Shown one piece after another: positions 45,971 through 56,860 of a DNA stretch of 64,000 nt. The stretch is from Lucinisca nassula. Its lineage: Eukaryota > Mollusca > Bivalvia > Lucinida > Lucinidae. Location of the stretch: NCBI GenBank assembly GCA_963580285.1, contig CAUZLF010000719.1, forward strand, positions 496,001-560,000, read 5' to 3'. Within the stretch, counting starts at the first letter, position 1; every line of letters begins with the position of its first letter. A program made the position numbers and the translations under genes. Under the pieces are notes generated by a model. That model did no database searches. It had not been told where the DNA came from and saw only the letters and a program-made list of their open reading frames with translations.

Positions 45971-46833
45971 AACATATGTCGTGACCTGTTATGCTACATA
46001 GGTGTATATTACCAAGACTACGGCTGCGGGAAAGAAAACATATGTTACGAAGTTTATGTTACCATGACCGTAACAAGCAAATTAAAACCAACTGTTACTG
46101 TAATGCACGACAACTTCTATATGAACAATTTAATGTATATTCTATCAAACCAAGTCCCAAATTTTCTGAACAAAGTATCAAAAATGAAAATATTTTACCA
46201 TGCTGACAAGAACGGGTTTGTTACTTACTTAATTCTGTATTTGAGTGTTTTCGGTACAATGGAGAACTCGAGAGAAACCGAATATAGCACAGGACTATTT
46301 TTACATAACAAAACTACTAAAATTACTTTTTCATTTTCAACTGGCTTAATGGAGCCGGAAGAACATGACTATATTCTACATATAAGAACTTATAATGTGA
46401 CCATTACTGAGCACACGGCTTCTATAAGTATACCAAGTCGGCTTAATGGGTCCAAGATAGACATACTGTACAGTTCGAATTTCACTTTTAATCAAACCGA
46501 GTATTGTAACAACACAGACGTCGCTTCTTTTAACAAAATACGCATATGTCCATACTTAGAAATTTCTGAAAAAGATTTTATTTTTACCTCCCAAAATGGT
46601 TATCTCACCATAGCTGACACAACATCTCTAACGAAGCCGCTGATCGGTTTGCATCCATGGCAGTACATGGTTACTGATTCACATTTCCTCATTTGCATGG
46701 AAGATTTCCAAACACTTTATGGGGCTCTACCACTACAAAATGTCAGAACTAAATCTGATTCATCAAGATCTCCAAATCATGACGCTTCAGTTCTTTTATT
46801 TGCACTTACTTGCAGACTCATGGTGATGGTTTG
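45971..46833 (+). CDS. Receptor gene exon 3, copy a
   Basis: Acceptor 'tttgttcatttcag' ends at 45970; donor TTTG|GTAAGA at 46833/46834. Entry phase 0 matches exon 2; the length of 863 leaves phase 2. It encodes 287 residues beginning NICRDLLCYIG...DYGCG, like the CRxLxCxxG...C stretch common in Methuselah/adhesion-type ectodomains. A glycosylatable region follows (NKT, NVT, NGS, NFT, NQT, NNT), then RICPYLEI and FLICMEDFQTLYG. The last residues, ASVLLFALTCRLMVMV, are hydrophobic and could start the first membrane helix. Fully open. Likely role: ligand-binding ectodomain up to transmembrane helix 1 (inference). Paired with copy b at 55548. Confidence 0.8.
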
Positions 46834-47078
46834 GTAAGATGGTGGGCTTATTGTTTTTACTGGAACGATACTGTTGCAAACATTGTAACATCCAATTTTA
46901 AGTGAAATGATAGACATTTTAACCTTTAATAGGATTTTAATGCACCCTCAGTTTTTTTATCAACAAAATATCTTATTGGATGATATTTTAACGAGAAGCT
47001 GTGATACAAACTACGTTTAATTCAACCAAACAATGTGCTAGATTTTCCCTTGTTTATTTTGTTCGTACTTGTATAAAT

Positions 47079-47345
47079 AAGACGAAAGGTGACGTGTATC
47101 TTGCGTCATCGGGGCGTCCAGCTGATATTGGATAACAATTTGGCAAGGCATGTTGTCCTTGCAGCAGGTAAGGGAAGAGGGGGAGCGTTGTTACTTCTTC
47201 TGTCTCTACATGTCAAGTCATTTTCGTCCTCCCCTGTCCGTCCCTTTCATCTCCTCTTTTATCTCTTCTATCTCTTTTCTCCCTTCCTCTGAGAGACGAC
47301 ACATATGACCCACAGGGGTTGAGGTGTTGTTAAATCAACAACAAT
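47079..47345 (+). repeat. Possible SINE/LINE 3' fragment
   Basis: A pyrimidine-rich segment ('ctccccctgtccgtcccttt'-like, 47225-47290) is followed by 'gaggtgttgttaaatcaaca' and an AACA/ATCA tail, as seen at the 3' end of many molluscan short retroelements. Present after exon 3a, absent after 3b, so it inserted after the duplication. No A/B boxes are identified. Confidence 0.4.
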
Positions 47346-47565
47346 CAACCATTCTAATGCATTTGCGTATGTAACGCGACATTTGATTGGATGTGGTCAA
47401 TAATTATACACGGTATATTCTGGGATATACTGTCGGGAAACCGACGTCATAGTGTAAGGCCACTTCTAATTGGCTGGTATGTGGTTTTACGCACCTGAAC
47501 CCTCTTGTCACTTTGGGTAAAGAAAGTAATTTTTCAACAAAACATGTGAATAAGTGCATTAGAAT

Positions 47566-47731
47566 GGGGATAACTATATTTAAGATTTTCATTTGGGGAG
47601 GTAAATCGTCGGTTTTACAGTCTCAAATTCCGTTTTACGGTTCCGCTAACACGTCGCCGTAAAACGAAATTTCCGACCGTAAAACCGCCGAATTACCGCC
47701 TTAAATGACAATTTTGAATACAGTTATCCCC
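47566..47731. repeat. Fold-back element, ~75 bp arms
   Basis: 'ggggataactatatttaaga' at left pairs with 'tttgaatacagttatcccc' at right. Inner parts ('tcggttttacagtc', 'ccgttttacgg') pair with 'ccgtaaaacg' and 'ccgtaaaaccgcc'. A long hairpin results, rich in CGTTTTACGG words. Fold-back MITE type. Confidence 0.75.
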
Positions 47732-47857
47732 TTAAGTCATTCTCTAACTATAAGTAATCATTTTTGTTTTCTATTTTTAATACTGAATAAACTTGGAATA
47801 TATAAAAGATGATCTTTCACCCCAGTAAGATATTAAGCAGCGGAAACGAATTTCACC

Positions 47858-48078
47858 TGGGGGGCTTAAATCGGTTTTACCTGGCCACAATCTTCGCCCT
47901 TACTTCCGTCGTGATTAAGACAAATAATTTGTTCATTCCACATGACGGCCTCCTAACTCATCAGCGAAACACCTCCGTGAACACAAAATCAAACAACCAC
48001 AGAGATGAAACAACGGTGAGGACTCAACAGCAAGAAACCATTGGAATGCTGGAGCAAAAGAAAACCAGCAGTTAGACT
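47858..48078 (-). mobile_element. Penelope-like 3' UTR fragment
   Basis: 'gggcttaaatcggttttacc' to 'aaccagcagttagactccga', an internal part of the 3' UTR lacking the 3' terminus. Confidence 0.8.
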
Positions 48079-50736
48079 CCGAAAGCAGCCATATTACGCG
48101 GAATCAGACTTATTAAATGATCACGTCACTTACATCCAGGACGTATTGATAATTTGTCCGCTTATTTACGCTTGAAAAAATGAAAAATGCCTTTTTTGGA
48201 AGCAAAAATGTATCAGAGTATCTCTTAGAGACCCCCCCCCCCCACACACACACGCACACCACTCATTCTCAAATGAATTGGGATTTTAGCCGTTCAAAAA
48301 GTCAAATTATAAAGTTTCTTAGATTCAGTCAACGATATGTTCAGAATAAAGTATCAACATGTACCTATACTCAGTTAAAATTCCTTGATCAAGAAACGAG
48401 ACGTAATTTTACACCAACAGCTAGAAATATGTCGATATGTTGATACATTTTGATAGTTTGAAATGTACGCTACAATCTACTTGTTCGTTATACCCTTCCA
48501 TAACATCACAAAAATCAAGAGGCCCCATCTTGCAATGACAGAATACTTACGACGGGTGATTAAGCGGGGAAAAATGGGCATATGGTCATATATATTAGTA
48601 AGAAATGAATCGTTATTTTGAATAAAATTCAGGATTGGGTAGAGACGATAGAAAAAGAAATAGTTTTCTGAAAAAATACAAACTTTCGTTTTGTTTTAAG
48701 AGAAGCACATAATAGCTAGATCACTTACGACTATTGCATTTGAATAGGTATTGAGTGGTACATAAGGGGCACAAGTAATATTACCTTGGATACGCGATCA
48801 ACATAAGCAATACGTTTATTTGAATTATATGTGAAAAGTCGCGGACATTACAATGAATTTACCTCTATAAATCAAGTAGTTTACTAAAAGTGATTAACTG
48901 AAAATATAGCTGATAGTGTCATTTTCTTACATTTTTGGATCTAACTAATGTAACAGTGTATGTTCAGACATATGCTTATAAAACTGGGTGTTGCTATTAA
49001 GCAAACAAGCATCGGTATATACGTGTATGCATAAAAATGCTCTCCTGACAGATAAACTGCTTTCTTAAGGCATGTGAAACATTAAAAGACATATCTATCA
49101 CATATAAACACCAAACAACCGCATGACCTTAAGTACTCAACTATCAAGCATCTAAAAATATTGATGCAACTGCGGGAATACAGTATCGAACATTACACTG
49201 CATTCAGTGTAATACTTTTCTACATAAGTCTGCAAAATGTAACCAATTTTGTTTACTAGCTGGTAGAAAGTAACACGTCTTGAGAAGTTTGTAAATAAGT
49301 TCTAAGAAATGTTAACAAATGGATGTCTGTAAATGCAGCTCTGATGGTCTCGGACATTACCATACACGGTAAAGGGACATGCTATGCCACTTTACCATTT
49401 CTAACTGTCAATTTGAAAAGGAATCTAATATTATATTTGTTGTATCTAGTTTACATAATCAACAGTAAACCAGCATATCATATTTACTTTAGGTGGGGAT
49501 GTTTGATACAGTTTGTAATGTTCGATACCATAATAACAGTAGCATAAACTGCACTTGCAATGTTTTTTTTTTAACATTAAAATATGCATTTTTAAATACA
49601 GATTGGAGAGTTGAAGTGCCTTCTTAACATGGCACATTTTATATTGAAAAATAGTCATTCTTGCAAATAATATTTGGGAAAAGATTATAAGCTATGGGAC
49701 TCAAATCCAAATTCGAAAATAAGTAATATTAAATCAACATTGTTACTTATTGCAGCTATTGGAAGAAATATAGCAAAGGTGTATATCACTAAACCTGTTC
49801 ATCTTACACAACTAAGGTTGCACACTTCAAAATATATCATTTATTTGCAGTCATTATCCCTGGACAGTCAGCATACCAAACCTGTTATGTCCGATACCAA
49901 ATGTAGCGGACATTTCATCACATACATTCACTGCTTATTACAATAGAATAATGACCTTGCAAGCATGCAAATGTTTTTCATTAATATTGATTTTGATGGC
50001 ATATTTTTATTTGAACAATATTTATTTTAGCAAATAATATTGGAAAAAGGTAAAAAGTTTCTGTGCAGATATTTAAAAACAAAATAATGACATGTTTTTC
50101 CTTTACTGTGGTGCTGTCTGCCGGCTCCCTTACCCATCAAAAACCGGAAAAGGCAACCATAACGTATGCAGACACTTTCTACTACGTAATCTGGTAATGA
50201 AAAAGTGTGTCATGTGCGAGCAATGTGATCAAGCTGTCAGACTAGCACTTTTCGGTATTGACCATTACCAGTCTCGAACATTACAAAACATTGGAAATGA
50301 GGAAATTTCAACATCAAAATATGATGTTCGTTCCAGATAATGTGTTTGTGTAAGTCACACATTGCGGGAGTTTCTTTCAATCTAGAATCTTTTGTCGATA
50401 CATATGCAATAAGCCTGGTATAATGATCGCGAACATTACATGCGTTTTTTGCAACAAATTCATGCACATTTTTGTATGACATGTATTTTCGATTTCCTAT
50501 TGTATTGGAAGCATCAAATGCCCTGATATGCTTATTATAATAAAGAATCTCGATTTGATCACGTTTCCGTGTATAAAACTCGTAACGTTGTTTTGAAATA
50601 TCAATACGAAAATTGTCGTCTCGTACATTACAATGCTTAATTAAATTTCGGCGACAGCCATAATCGGAGAGAAATTCTTAGTAAGACTCCATGTGGTCCT
50701 GCTAAAGTTAAATATTTCCATACCCAGAATATGTTA
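48079..50736. other. Mostly single-copy intron DNA with nine TCGRACATTAC-like motifs
   Basis: No gene or known repeat is recognised. A motif close to GTATCGGACATTAC occurs at 48839, 49183, 49347, 49515(-), 49884(-), 49903, 50271, 50426 and 50618. Spacings cluster near 155-190 and 345-370 bp. A longer similarity ('gcaaataatattggaaaa') occurs at 49664 and 50030. This may be a very old satellite with one constrained box, or a binding-site cluster. A C-run plus (CA)n microsatellite is at 48230-48260. Confidence 0.5.
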
Positions 50737-51503
50737 ATTTTAGAAAAATATATAACCGCAATGACTTCAGCACCCAATTTCGTAAAATCATTCTTCGATA
50801 TAAAAAGATTGGGTACAACATGGATTTTATACGACAGACTGCATGCATGGTAGTTAACCCAATCACGGTTGGCAACTTTGCTTCCCTCTTTAATTGCACG
50901 CCAGTGGGTCAGGCCTCAGATTCTATGACGGCTCCAGCGTAAAGGCTTATTGAAAATTAGAGAGATAATGTTGGTTGGTGCCTGATCCTCTGTCTCTGGT
51001 CGGGCTCATCGGAGTCTAACTGTTGGTTTTCTTTTGCTCCAGCATTTCAGTGGTTTCTTGCTGTCGAGTCCTCACCGTTGTCTCACCTCTGTGGCTCTTT
51101 GATTTTTGTGTTCACGGAGATGTTGCACTGATGAGTTAGGAGGCCTTCATGCGGACTGAACAAATTATTTGTCTAAATCGCGACGGAAGTAAGGGCGAGG
51201 ATTGTGGCCACGTAAAATCGATTTAAGCCCCCCAGTGGAAATCTTCCACTGACCGTTCCAAGGCGGCTCTTCTGTGGCGATTTATTTATGTTGTTGTTTG
51301 TTACTTACTGTGTGTATCACTTGTGTCTTTTGGTTTTGGATGGCCATATGGCCATTTTGTGGGAAAGGAACTGTCCTTATGGCCTTCCTTTGTTTAGGTT
51401 TCCATTATGGTCTGGTCGCTTAATGTTTGTATTCCTTTCCCTTTGGTGTCTTTTAAGTTAATTGTTTCAATTCCTGATCTTTGTTTTACTTCTACTTTAA
51501 AAA
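50737..51503 (+). mobile_element. Penelope-like element, 5'-truncated
   Basis: Begins in the last RT codons ('aaaaatatataaccgcaatg') and runs through the whole 3' UTR to 'gatctttgttttacttctac'. Very similar to the 59032 and 40160 copies, hence recent. It joins a family 2 Helitron-like monomer at its 3' end. Confidence 0.88.
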
Positions 51504-52375
51504 TCTTCTTCTCAGGAACCAAAATTGCCGATGGCCTTGAAACTTGGTATGCAGTATTGGGGACCCGGGGCCCTCCGAAATATGTCTAAATGATGAACTT
51601 TGGTTGACCTTTTTTACGCCAATGTCAAATATGTTCACTGAGAAATTTTAATGGAAAAACGGCAAAATTGTGGATTGTTCTGAATCTATTGGAGTCTGTT
51701 GCATCAGAACTGATACTTGCAATCAGCGGAATGATAGTTTATCTATTCCAAAGGTCAAGGTCATTTACTGACCTTTGTCCTGGATGGCTCAGATTCACGT
51801 TTTCTCCACTAAACCTGCTGGAGTGATTGAACATTTATTATGGGATTTGATTCACATGACAAAGGTGGCTGCCATGCCTATGTATGGTAAAACCCTTTAG
51901 AAATCTTCTTGTCAGGAACCAAATGACCGATGAACTTCACCTTTGGTATGTTTCCCTTGTGACTCTGGGGCGTGGGGTGAGGGTGGGGGGAGGGGCAAGT
52001 TCTTTTTATTTAAATGGTGACTGTGGTTAGGGCCGAACCAAGTTTTTTTTTTAAATGATGACATTGATTGACTTGGTTGGCAATGGTTTATTTTAATGCC
52101 ATTTTTATAACATAGGAATGTGGAAGAGGCAAACCTGTGAATTTCCCTTCTGCTTTTGTGGGCAGTGGCACCAAAATTGATATTCCTAGCACTTTTGCTC
52201 AGATGGCGACCTTTGGTTGACCTAGACCTATTTTATGTCAAGGTGGTATTTGGTAACTTGGGGATTTCTTATGGAACAAAAGAACAACCATGGATTTTTT
52301 TTCTGATTGTCTTGTCGCCTATATAAATAAAAATAAATATATAAATAAAAATTAATCTTTGCAGTAAGCTAAATG
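51504..52375 (+). mobile_element. Helitron-like element (family 2), internal fragment
   Basis: 'cttctcaggaaccaaaattg', 'gtcctggatggctcagattc' and 'cagatggcgacctttggttg' align with 17780-18610. It ends at 'gcagtaagctaaatgttag', a point also present at about 18600. Both termini are missing. Confidence 0.7.
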
Positions 52376-52380
52376 TTAGT

Positions 52381-53235
52381 TATATCTCCCCCGATTTTTT
52401 TTCTCGGAGAGACATATTGTTCCCCCCCGGCTCTGTCTGTCCGTCTGTCACAAAATCGGGTCCACTCTATAACTTGAAAATCCTTAAAGCTATCTTCACG
52501 AAACTTCATAAAGTATTAAACAATATTTGACGACGTGCAGAGCACAAGATCTATAATTCTCGCATTTATACTTTTTGAGGTATCTCCCTTGGAAGTGTGT
52601 CGGTATGTATGTATGTAAGGTCAATTTATTATTTTAAGATGGATTTTGAAATTACTTGGCAGAAATATTAACCACCATGAGACGATGTGTGGCCCGCATG
52701 ACGCAGGTCAAGATCATACTTAGAGGTCAAAGGGGCCTTTGTTCGTGTTTGGTCAATAACGTTCTTATTTTTAGATGGATTTTGAAATTATCTGGCAGAA
52801 ATGTTAAGCTCCTCCAGACGATGTGTTGCGTGCATGACCCAGGTTGGTACCGCAAAGCTCAAGGTCATACTTAGAGGTCAAAGGTCAAAAAGGGGCCTTT
52901 TTCGTGTTTTGTCAATGACTTTATTATCTTAAGATAGAATTTGAAATTACTTGACAGAAATGTTAACTACCATTAGACGCTGTGTTGCAAGTATGATTTA
53001 TGTTGGTAGCTCAAAGGTCAAGGTCATACATATAGGTCAAAAGTCAATAAACGGGCCTTTTTTCGTGTTTGGTCAATGACTTTCTTATTTTAAGATGGAT
53101 TTTGAAATGTTCACCAGCATGAGACGATGTGTTGCGGGCATAACCCAGTTTGGTACCTCAAAGGTCAAGGTCATACATAGAGGTCAAAGGTAAAAGGGGC
53201 CTTTTTGTGTTCGGTCAATGACTGTCTTATTTTTA
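52381..53235 (+). mobile_element. Helitron-like element (family 5), left end plus four monomers
   Basis: Left hairpin (TCTC...CCGA / TCGG...GAGA) at about 52383-52413, then 'ctctgtctgtccgtctgtc' and about four monomers of ~155 bp ('ttttaagatggattttgaaa', 'gagacgatgtgttgc', 'aggtcaaggtcata'). Repeat X truncates it at 53236; no right end. Confidence 0.65.
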
Positions 53236-54613
53236 AATCACATCTCAAGTCCTGCCACCCAATGAAACCGAAATGAGTTTATATGTCTGGACGTTCCAAC
53301 CCGCACCACTTTGCCTGGACAGGCTTAGATCTTCTAAACGGTTTACCTGTACCCATTTGCGGTTGTTTCAGCTCTGCGTGGAAGTACCATGCAGTCAAAT
53401 CTATTTCTCCTATCCACGATGGGCGGGGGCCCTTTTGCGATGCAAATTTCTGTTCGTCTCTTTCCCCTTTGATGTCTTCGATAGTAGGTGTGAGGTAATT
53501 ATGTCGATTCCTGATTCCTGCCTTCACTTCTATTATTCCTCATGGCGATGTACAATTCTTGAGTAATCTGGTTGTGCTATATCTGAAACAAAAATGTTTG
53601 TTTTTGCCTGAAGTTTTTTTGCGTTAAATATATGGAAAATTATTAACACAAATTTGTTAAGGCTTTAGAATAACGGTTGTCCTATTTCTGTCGTTGTCTG
53701 CTCTAGAAACACCTAAACGAATTATTGGCCTGCTTGCAGTGTCAGTGATGCTTTTACTAAGTAAAATATGTTGATGCCTGATGTTCAGACTCTGGTTGGG
53801 GCGCATATGACTCCTATTTCACTTATTATGATGTTGAGACCTTATCGTTTTTCATCTCTGCATTCGATCTTGGAGTTGTCGCACTGAAGAGTAAGAAATT
53901 AGAAGGGAAGGCAATGAGCAGTAAACGATACAATTGACCCACACCTTCCATCAGAGACACCAAAGGGAAAGAAACACAAACATGAAAACAACTAGGCCCT
54001 AATGGAAACACCAATAGCGGAAAGCCAAAAGGACACTTACTTTCCCACAAAATGGCCGATTGGCTATCCAAAACACAAACGCTGCACACCCTCAAAGACA
54101 AATCATAACAAAAATATACCGCGCCATAAGAACCGCCTTGGATCGACCAGTGACAAGAATTTCACTGGGGATGGTGGTGGTGGTTGGTGGGGGGGAGAGA
54201 ACTCATCAGTGCAGCTTCTTCCAAGGCACAAAAATCAAACAACTACAGAGATGAAACTACGATGAGAACTCGACATCAAGAAACAACTGATAGGATGGAC
54301 CCAACCGGAGACAAATCATCAGGTACCAATCAGGTACACTACATGCGGACTAAATGTTTATTCTAGACAGAACCAAGCACGTAAAATAGATTTAAGCCTC
54401 CCGCCCCCACAGCATTCTTTGTTGCTGGCGGTTCCAAGGCGGTGCTTCTGTAGTGGTTATCATTGTCTTTGCATGAATGTACTGCTTATCCGGCAGGCAG
54501 ATGGCGTAATTGTGGCGTCATATCAACGTCACATCTACGCCGGTGCAACGTCTGTCTTGACGTTGCACTGACATTGATTTGACGTTGCCCTAGTAACGTG
54601 TGCTTGCTGGGTA
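53236..54613. repeat. Composite TE block, paralogous to 23237-24835
   Basis: Repeat X (53236-53430), a diverged Penelope-like 3' end (to about 53540), shared unnamed sequence ('ttcttgagtaatctggttgt', 'gcctgaagtttttttgcg'), Penelope-like (-) at 53912-54360, a plus piece at 54375-54470, and the TIR element at 54486-54616. Collinear with the block 30 kb upstream but clearly diverged. Confidence 0.75.
53912..54360 (-). mobile_element. Penelope-like 3' fragment
   Basis: 3' terminus 'agaagggaaggcaatgagca', then 'cttactttcccacaaaatgg' and 'aaccgccttggatcgaccag'. The sequence resembles 23975-24480 more than the younger subfamily. Confidence 0.78.
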
Positions 54614-54616
54614 CCT
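54486..54616. mobile_element. Short TIR element, second copy
   Basis: 'ggcaggcagatggcgtaatt' to 'gtgtgcttgctgggtacc', shortened relative to 24662-24833. The left terminus is mutated (TCCGGCAGG), the right intact. Confidence 0.65.
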
Positions 54617-54706
54617 TTACAGTTTTTATTGCCTTGTGGCCTGTTCTTTTAGCTTTGTGTTTGTGATTTTTGTTGGTTGATTGTTGCTTTCCCTTTGAAC
54701 TGAGCC

Positions 54707-54938
54707 CCGTCAAGCGAATTTGTGTCTTCGAGCATTCCGTCATGACAAATTTTAACTGCGCATGCCCAGCCATTCAGAGGGGCCAGGGATATGGCTTTCT
54801 GTCTGAAGGTTCCTCTTGATTCACTGATTGTATAAGCGAGCAGCGAAGGTTCTGGCGAGACTGCGCGGATGCGCAGGCTCGCCTGAACCTTCGCTGCTCG
54901 CAAAGGCGATAAGTACCAAAATCGCTTGACGGGGCCCA
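54707..54938. mobile_element. MITE with CCCCGTCAAGCGA termini and a GC-rich hairpin
   Basis: Terminal inverted repeats 'ccccgtcaagcgaattt' (left) and 'aaaatcgcttgacgggg' (right). The inner palindrome at about 54832-54901 pairs 'gcgagcagcgaaggttc' with 'gaaccttcgctgctcgc' and continues through 'ctgcgc'/'gcgcag'. It is absent from the paralogous position in segmental copy A, so that copy is the empty site. Confidence 0.8.
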
Positions 54939-55547
54939 TTATTGATTCCTGGTCATTGCCTTAACTTGCCTTTTATACAAAAAATAAATTCTGAATAGTT
55001 ACATCCTTTGAAAGCAAAGAATACACCAAATAAACGAAAATAGCAAACTCGGTTTTATTGAGTCTTTTCGTGACCAGTACTCAAATGTGCAACACCAGCC
55101 ACGCCCTCTAGCGCCAGCTTAAGCAGAACTCCCAAAGGACCAGAAAATATCTGCACTATGATGATGTATGGGGAGACGTTTCACCTCCGCCACACGGCAG
55201 AACACCAGCTGCAGTGAAGAAAAATAAGTTCTGAATAGTGAGATCCTTTGGAAGCAAAGAATATGCCAAATAAACGAAAATAGTAGACTCGGAAAGTCTG
55301 AAAGTGTATTTTACGAACATTGACAAATGCTGTTCTTTAATTCCAGTACAGTGGCGAAAGACGGTCGAAAATATTTCGTCATCTACGTTGCTGTTTCCGT
55401 TTGAGATCAAACGCCCGTAATCTTGATCACCATCCGACTGAGCCACCGCGACGGGTTTACGGCATACCATCATATCTGTAACTGATTTATTTTAACAGGT
55501 TATATGTTGTATAGCGCAGTTTGTACTTATTTATTTGTTCATTTCAG

Positions 55548-56398
55548 AACATATGTCGTGACCTGTTATGCTACATAGGTGTATATCACCCAGACTATGG
55601 CTGCGATAGAGAAAACGTATGTTACGAAGTTTATGTTGCCATGACCGTAACCAGCAAATTAAAACCAATTGTTGCTGTAATGCACGACAACATCTATATG
55701 AATAATTTAATGTATATTCTATCAAAGCAAGTCCCAAATTTTCTGAACAAAGTATCAAAAATGAAAATATTTTACCATGCTGACAATAACGGGTTTGTTA
55801 CTTACTTAATTCTGTATTTGAGTGTTTTCGGTACAATGGAGAACTCCAGAGAAACCGAATATAGCACAGGACTATTTTTACATAACAAAATTACTTTTGC
55901 AGCTTTACCTGGCCTGGATCCGAAAGAACATGACTACATTCTACATATAAGAACCTATAACATGACCATTACTGAGCACACGGCTTCTATAAGTATACCA
56001 AGTCGGCTTAATGGGTCCAAGATAGACATGTTGTATAATTTGAATTTCACTTTTAATCAAACCGAGTATTGCAACAACGCAGAAGTCGCTTCTTTTAACA
56101 AAATACGCATATGTCCATACGTAGAAATTCCTGAAAAAGATTTTATTTTTACCTCCCAAAATGGTTATCTTACTATAGCTGACACAACATCTCGAACGAA
56201 GCCGCTGATCGGTTTGCATCCATGGCAGTACATGGTTACTGATTCACATCTCCTCATTTGCATGGAAGATTTCCAAACACTTTATGGGGCTCTCACACCA
56301 CAAAATGTCAGAACTAAATCTGATTCATCAAGGTCTCCGAATAATGACGCTTCAGTTCTTTTATTTGCACTTACTTGCAGACTCATGGTGATGGTTTG
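55548..56398 (+). CDS. Receptor gene exon 3, copy b
   Basis: Acceptor 'tttgttcatttcag' ends at 55547; donor TTTG|GTAAGA at 56398/56399. Length 851, entry phase 0 and exit phase 2, as in copy a. It encodes 283 residues collinear with copy a. The clearest difference is a short variable segment (about residues 118-132 of the exon): copy a reads TTKITFSFSTGLMEPEE, copy b ITFAALPGLDPKE. Copy b lacks two potential glycosylation sites (NKT, NNT). All cysteines and the terminal hydrophobic ASVLLFALTCRLMVMV are kept. No stop or frameshift, so both copies appear to be under constraint. Including both exons in one mRNA would shift the frame. Alternative: an incomplete tandem gene duplication. Confidence 0.8.
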
Positions 56399-56638
56399 GT
56401 AAGATGGTGGTCTTATTGTTTTTACTGGAACGATACTGTTGCAAACATTGTAATTTTAAGTGAAATGATATATATTTTAACCTTTAATAGGATTTAAATG
56501 CACCCTCATTTTTTTTATTAACAAAATATCTAATAGCATGATATTTTAACAAGAAGCTGTGATACAAATTACTACGTTTAATTCAACCAAACAATGTGAT
56601 AGATTTTCCCTTGTTTATTTTGTTCGTACTTGTATTTA

Positions 56639-56860
56639 TTGTATATATATTATGATGTCGGAATTAAACGGTTACCTTTGCCACTAATTAACGGTGATTT
56701 GTGTGACCCAAGCCATCCGTTGCTAATGAAGCACACCTTGTTCCGGTATTTGTTATTGTTGCTTTTCATAAAGTGAAAGTACACATTCACAGATTCAGTA
56801 CTCTTATGTTCAGGTAACATTGCAATCAAACAACTTACTTGGCAGAAATTAATAAGTAAA
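56639..56860. other. Intron/intergenic sequence before the LTR element
   Basis: No feature recognised. It ends 'aataagtaaa' at the LTR border; the last 4-5 bases should be the target duplication, but the other side is outside the window. Confidence 0.4.

Larger units (their letters stand above)
45233..47078 (+). repeat. Segmental duplication A (carries exon 3a)
   Basis: Matches 54640-56638 from 'tttagctttctgttgatg' to 'tgttcgtacttgtat', including intron flanks, the acceptor, the exon and about 240 bp downstream. Copy B has an extra MITE (54707-54938). Flank similarity is high but clearly imperfect. Confidence 0.85.
54640..56638 (+). repeat. Segmental duplication B (carries exon 3b)
   Basis: Collinear with 45233-47078. 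The intron part upstream of the exon keeps 'gaaaatatttcgtcatct', 'gactgagccaccgcgac' and 'tgatttattttaacagg'. Contains decayed retrozyme-like units at 54970-55310 (minus) whose hammerhead core is lost. Confidence 0.85.
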
